Positions 59,836 through 64,000 of a DNA stretch of 64,000 bases are shown here, one piece after another. Location of the stretch: NCBI GenBank assembly GCA_028564675.1, contig JAOVVO010000229.1, positions 45,329-109,328 on the forward strand, in the 5' to 3' direction. A program made the position numbers and the translations under genes. Each line of letters begins with the position of its first letter. The first letter of the stretch is position 1. The stretch is from Onchocerca lupi. Its lineage: Eukaryota; Nematoda; Chromadorea; Rhabditida; Onchocercidae. The notes below the pieces were generated by a model. That model saw only the letters and a program-made list of their open reading frames with translations. It was not told the DNA's origin and did not search any database.

Positions 59836-61744
59836 GTATCATTTCTATTTTCGAAATATTTTATTTTGATTTCATAACGTACTTTTCAGTATGTTTGATA
59901 TTTTTATATGCATTTATAGTGTTTTAACCATAAATACGTGTATTATGCTATAAATTATACGCTATAAACGTATATCACGCTAACGTAAATTGCGTGTATT
60001 GCGCTATAAAAGAAATGTGTTTGTTAAGTACGTGTAAGATACGTGTAAGATACGTATCGATACTTTCATTCTGTATTTTGCATTCCTTTTTTGCCTTTCA
60101 GATCACATAAAGAATTTCAAAAAAAAAAAATTAATTCATATATTTCATTAATAATTATTACATTTCAACCCTGAAATCTTTGTCTAATAAATATACATCT
60201 ATTTTCTCTCTCTCTCTCTTTCTCCTTCCTTCTTCCTTTCCCTTTCTATTCATTCTGTGATGACTAAAATAATTTACAAAAAAAAAAAATTAAATTAAAA
60301 ATGCATAAATAAAAATCAAAAGAAAAATAATACATAAAAGAATAATAATATAATATATGAAATTTTCATTTTTTTGAATTTCTTAAATTTCAAGTTTCTT
60401 AAATTTTTGATTTTCAGAAATTCTTAAATTCAATTTGATTCATCGAATTCAGCAGTATGAATTTCAACTGTATTATAAAAATATTCTTGCTTTCCCTTCC
60501 TTTCCCTTTCTTAGCGAATTAATATTTGTAATTTTCGGCGCCTATAATTTACTCCATATGTATAATAGAACTGACAAATATCTTTCAGTAAAATTGCGTG
60601 AAAATTATTTCTTAAATATGTTTTGCTTAAATTACTTCCGCAAATCAATAAATCTTTTTGAAAATATCCGCCTTTCTTATATTTACTACAAAGACACTGA
60701 TTTGCAAAAGAATCTCAGCAATATTTCCATTTGTTTTACAATTTTTTCATCTCTTCTAAACGACAATTCTCTTTTTCTTTTAACCATCAAAATAAATTAA
60801 ATTCAGTTTCAACTTTTTAAAAGTTTTTAATTTTATAAGTCAGTAAATTTCGAAATTGATCATTAATTTTTGCAACTTTTGTTTCATTTCTATGCCATGA
60901 TTTTTTTTTTTCTCTTTTTAACAATCGAAATAAATAAAATTAAATTCTAATTTCTCAAAGTTCTTTATTTTTTAAGCTGATAAATTTACAATGTATAGAT
61001 TGACTTTTTTTTTCGACAACTGTTTTTTAAACAAAATTTTTCAAAAAATTTTGCAGTAATTTTTTTAATAATTACTTTGTTTATTAATATTTGTAATTAT
61101 TTGTTTGTTTCATTATCGTTTCATTGTTCTGCATTTTAAAACTAGTAACCGAATACAATTAATATTTTAAAAAAAAAAAAAATGTAATTTGATAGTTTTA
61201 ATTCTAGCTCGTTTAGGAACTTAAATTTTATTTACCAAACAAAATATTCATCGAATCATTTGTTGATATTTAATTTCATTTTCCCTTTATTCTGTTTATC
61301 GATTAAATAATCATTTAAATCAACTCTTACTTGCTTTGTTTAATTGCTAGTCTATTTTAATAATCTCAATCAATATTTATCACTAAATTTTCTTTTTTGT
61401 CAATAACATAATCATTCATCAAATTCGATTTGAAAGTTCTTTTTTCTCTTAAATTTTACTTACAATCATTTTTTATCTTTAATGATAGAGATCGTTTGGT
61501 TTAGCTTATTGACGTCATAATTTTTTGGAAAATTGTAAATGTTTACATTCTTTCAAAAATTCTGACAATTAATTCAAATTTGAGAAAAAGTATGTATGTA
61601 TGTATATTTTTTTGCAATAAATGTAGAATAAAAATGTTACTGTTAAAATATTAAATTTAATTTTAAATCTCAAATATTAAAATTTAATTTTAAATAAAAA
61701 AAATGATATGAAATTTGATATTTAATTACTCCATTCCATTTGGA

Positions 61745-61746
<2 letters not shown>

Positions 61747-61780
<34 letters not shown>
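61747..61780. repeat. Poly-A run of 34 bases
   Basis: Uninterrupted A, the longest homopolymer in the window. No duplicated target site or gene-like sequence before it suggests a retrotransposed copy. Confidence 0.95.
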
Positions 61781-61782
<2 letters not shown>

Positions 61783-62564
61783 TTAATCAAATTATCGATA
61801 TCCGTTTGTCTATTGATTTAAGATTTTTATTTTTTTTTTTTATTTCATGAATAAATCTATATATTAATAAAATTAAATTTAATATTTTCATTTCATTTAT
61901 TTCATTTTTCCCAATTTTTCTTCTTCATTTAAAACTAGGTTTTAGTAGTTAACATTTGAAATTAAATTCAACATTTTAATTCCATCTATTCCTTTTCTTC
62001 CTAATTTTTCTTTTCATTTAATTATTCTATTTAAACCATTCCATTTGTAATTTATTCATAATTTTTCTCTTCCATCCAATTCCTCCTCTCTTCTTTTATC
62101 CTTTTCAATATTATTTATTAATATTATAATTTTATTTATTTGTTTTTCCCTTATTTTTCTTTTTATTTAATTATTCTATTTCGTACTAATTTTTTTCTAT
62201 TCTATTTCATTCTCCTTTTTTTATTCTCCTCTTCAGTATTGTTATTTCTTTCAATTTGTTATTTTTCTAAATTATTTAGTTTAAAAAAAAGAGAAGAAAA
62301 CTTTTTTTTTTCTGTTACAACTTTCTACTACTTTTTACACTACTTCTCACAACTTTTTACTACTTTTTCTTTAGCTTTCTATTACTTTTTCTATTATTTT
62401 CTGCAACTTTTTCTACTAAATTATTTCTTCGTTCTCTTTTTTTTGTCATTTAAATTGCTATTGTCTTGTGAAACTTGCAGACCAACAGATGTATTTGCAA
62501 AGGAAATGTATTTTAAAATAAGGTTTAAAACAAGAAATTAGATTATAAGGCTAAGAGTGACATT

Positions 62565-62695
62565 TTCATTATTGTCATCTTTATTCTTATCGTCGTTGTT
62601 ATTGTTGCTGTCATCGTTGTCGTTGTTGTTATTGAGATTATCGTCATCGTTATCGTTGTTGCTGTCATCGTTTGTAGTTGCGTCATCGTTGTGAT
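62565..62695. repeat. GTC/GTT triplet tract
   Basis: Imperfect GTCATCGTTGTCGTTGTTGT-like repeats, with a 22-base segment around GTTGCTGTCATCGTT repeated. Confidence 0.85.
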
Positions 62696-62754
62696 GTAAT
62701 GAATATGAGGGAATATTTTTGTATTGATATGGGAGGGAGATTTTGGATAATGAT

Positions 62755-62865
62755 ATTAGAAGAAATTGGGAGGAAGAAAAGGAAGGAAAAAGTTTTGTCT
62801 AGAAATGAAGAAGAAGGAAGAGAAGGAATGAGAAGAGGAAGAGGAGGAGGAGGAAGAGGAATTCT
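62755..62865 (+). repeat. Purine-rich strand tract
   Basis: Nearly all A and G, with GGAAGAGGAGGAGGAGGAAG near 62837-62857, broken only by a short TTTTGTCT. Such asymmetric tracts can form triplex DNA. The open frame over it (Glu/Arg/Gly-rich) is a composition effect. Confidence 0.8.
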
Positions 62866-64000
62866 ATCGATCAAACTTCAAGTTCTTACTTCATCTCAAC
62901 AACTTCAAATCTCTCTTTTTTCTTTCTTCTGCGAATTATTCTCGGTAATTAACAAAGAAAAAAAAATGCATTTTACTATTTTTTTTTTTTTTTTTTCATT
63001 AGCAGCTGCGACACCTCTTTTTTGTCATTTTTCATTTATATCTTCCGCTTATATATTTAGATTTAGATTTATATACATATGTATGTGCATAGATATGATT
63101 TTAATAATCAAATAATAGTAATTAATTTAATCAAAAATCTAATTTCCGATAGTTTTTAGGATTTAATTTAGCTTTATTTGTGTGAAGAAACCATATAGAT
63201 ATATACCTATTCGATATTAGGATTAAAATTTTGAAATTTTTGATGGGAAATTTTTTTTTTTTTTTTTTAGAAATTCGAACAAAATAAATTGGAAAATTAT
63301 GTCAATAAAGAGGATCTTATTGGATATGATTATATTTTTAATGGTTGAATAATAATAATTGAGAATTATTTTACAAATATTGCAGAAATGAAGTAACTTT
63401 AATTAAGAATTTGATTTCCATCATTTTTTGAGATAACAAATCCGTTTTATTTATATTTTCAATCATAAATATATCTATTTGATGTTAGTATTGAAAATTT
63501 GAAATTTTCAGTGAAGAAATTTCAAAAATTTCTATAATGTAAAATTGAAAAATTATGTAAATAAAAAGAATGTTGTTGTTGTTATCGGATAAATGTAAGA
63601 TGTAAATACTAGTGATCGACAGCAATAAATAACAAGACTAATGCAATATAAAATAAGTTATTGTAATAGAATTTGAATTGATATTGATAAAAGTATGGAA
63701 TTATGAAAAAAAAAATTTTCAAATATGAAAAGTTTCACGAAAAATTAATTAATTGAAGAATTTTTCTTTTTTAAAATATTTTATTGAATATTTGCTTTTA
63801 ATTTAATTAAGTAAATAAATCTAAAGAGTAAATATTCAGTAATTAAACTAATTAATTGAAAGATTAAAAATAAAAAATGATTTAAATAGCGATAAAAGTT
63901 TAGCTATTGCCCAACTTTATCTAATCCACTCATCAATTTTGAGCAATTTTCATCAATATTGATTTAATTTCAAAAAAAAAAAAAAAAAAAAAAAAACCAG

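Larger units (their letters stand above)
59836..64000. other. Downstream intron of the Rho GEF gene, no DH or PH exon found
   Basis: It contains an ACGT-rich repeat at about 59930-60065, a 34-base A run at 61747-61780, a GTC/GTT triplet tract at 62565-62695, a purine-rich strand at 62755-62865 and a 25-base A run at 63972-63996. The next exon should start in phase 0 with the approach to the DH domain; none fits here. Confidence 0.65.

Noticed and set aside
60435..60800. 121-codon + strand frame
   Set aside because: Somewhat long, but Phe/Ile/Leu-rich, without domain, and not in phase with splice sites of the Rho GEF.
62478..62525. Possible exon after an ACTTGCAG acceptor with donor GTTTAA
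   Set aside because: The preceding exon ends in phase 0, and in that phase the sequence meets TAA after 11 codons; the open frame is a different phase.
62678..63115. 145-codon + strand frame
   Set aside because: Covers the purine tract and T runs; no similarity to the expected DH domain.

Overview
The window looks like nuclear DNA of a nematode, most likely a spirurid or filarial-type worm. It is very A+T-rich, judged by eye, with long homopolymer A/T runs. Conserved exons of 69-249 nt sit between AT-rich introns of 60 bases to over 5 kb. Splice acceptors are the short T-rich nematode type (TTTTCAG, TTGCAG, TTTTAG) without a C-rich polypyrimidine tract. The species cannot be fixed from the sequence alone. 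Two incomplete multi-exon genes lie head to tail on the + strand. I see no convincing gene on the - strand, and no tRNA, rRNA, CRISPR array, or intact transposon.

Region 1 (1-10774) has no exon I can support. It is AT-rich DNA with microsatellites, decayed tandem repeats and one perfect 22-bp hairpin. It is either a very long intron or the 5' flank of gene 1.

Region 2 (10775-17413) holds the last nine or ten exons of an EVI5-family Rab GTPase-activating protein. Only the C-terminal coiled-coil half and the stop codon are here; the TBC catalytic domain must lie upstream of the window. A Gln/Ser-rich optional exon at 13915 keeps frame if spliced at 14073, or ends the protein at a TAG if read through.

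Region 3 (17414-29637) is the intergenic space plus the unresolved 5' part of gene 2. It holds many decayed minisatellites and one GC-richer island near 23.9-24.1 kb.

Region 4 (29638-59835) holds fifteen consecutive phase-compatible exons of a DBS/MCF2L-family Rho GEF, the family of C. elegans UIG-1. They encode a Ser-rich N-terminal region, a CRAL-TRIO/Sec14-like lipid-binding domain and spectrin-like helices. The DH-PH catalytic module is not in the window and should lie downstream. Region 5 (59836-64000) is the next intron, rich in homopolymers and simple repeats.

Both proteins are expected at the membrane-trafficking/cytoskeleton interface (Rab inactivation; Rho/Cdc42 activation), but nothing here shows a functional link between them. 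The most unusual signal is in the introns. Many carry decayed 30-170 bp tandem arrays next to splice sites. In two of them the repeat unit contains a copy of the neighbouring exon edge: the exon 3' end plus donor at 15.5-16.1 kb, and the acceptor plus exon 5' end at 50.09-50.52 kb. These arrays act as series of decoy splice sites.
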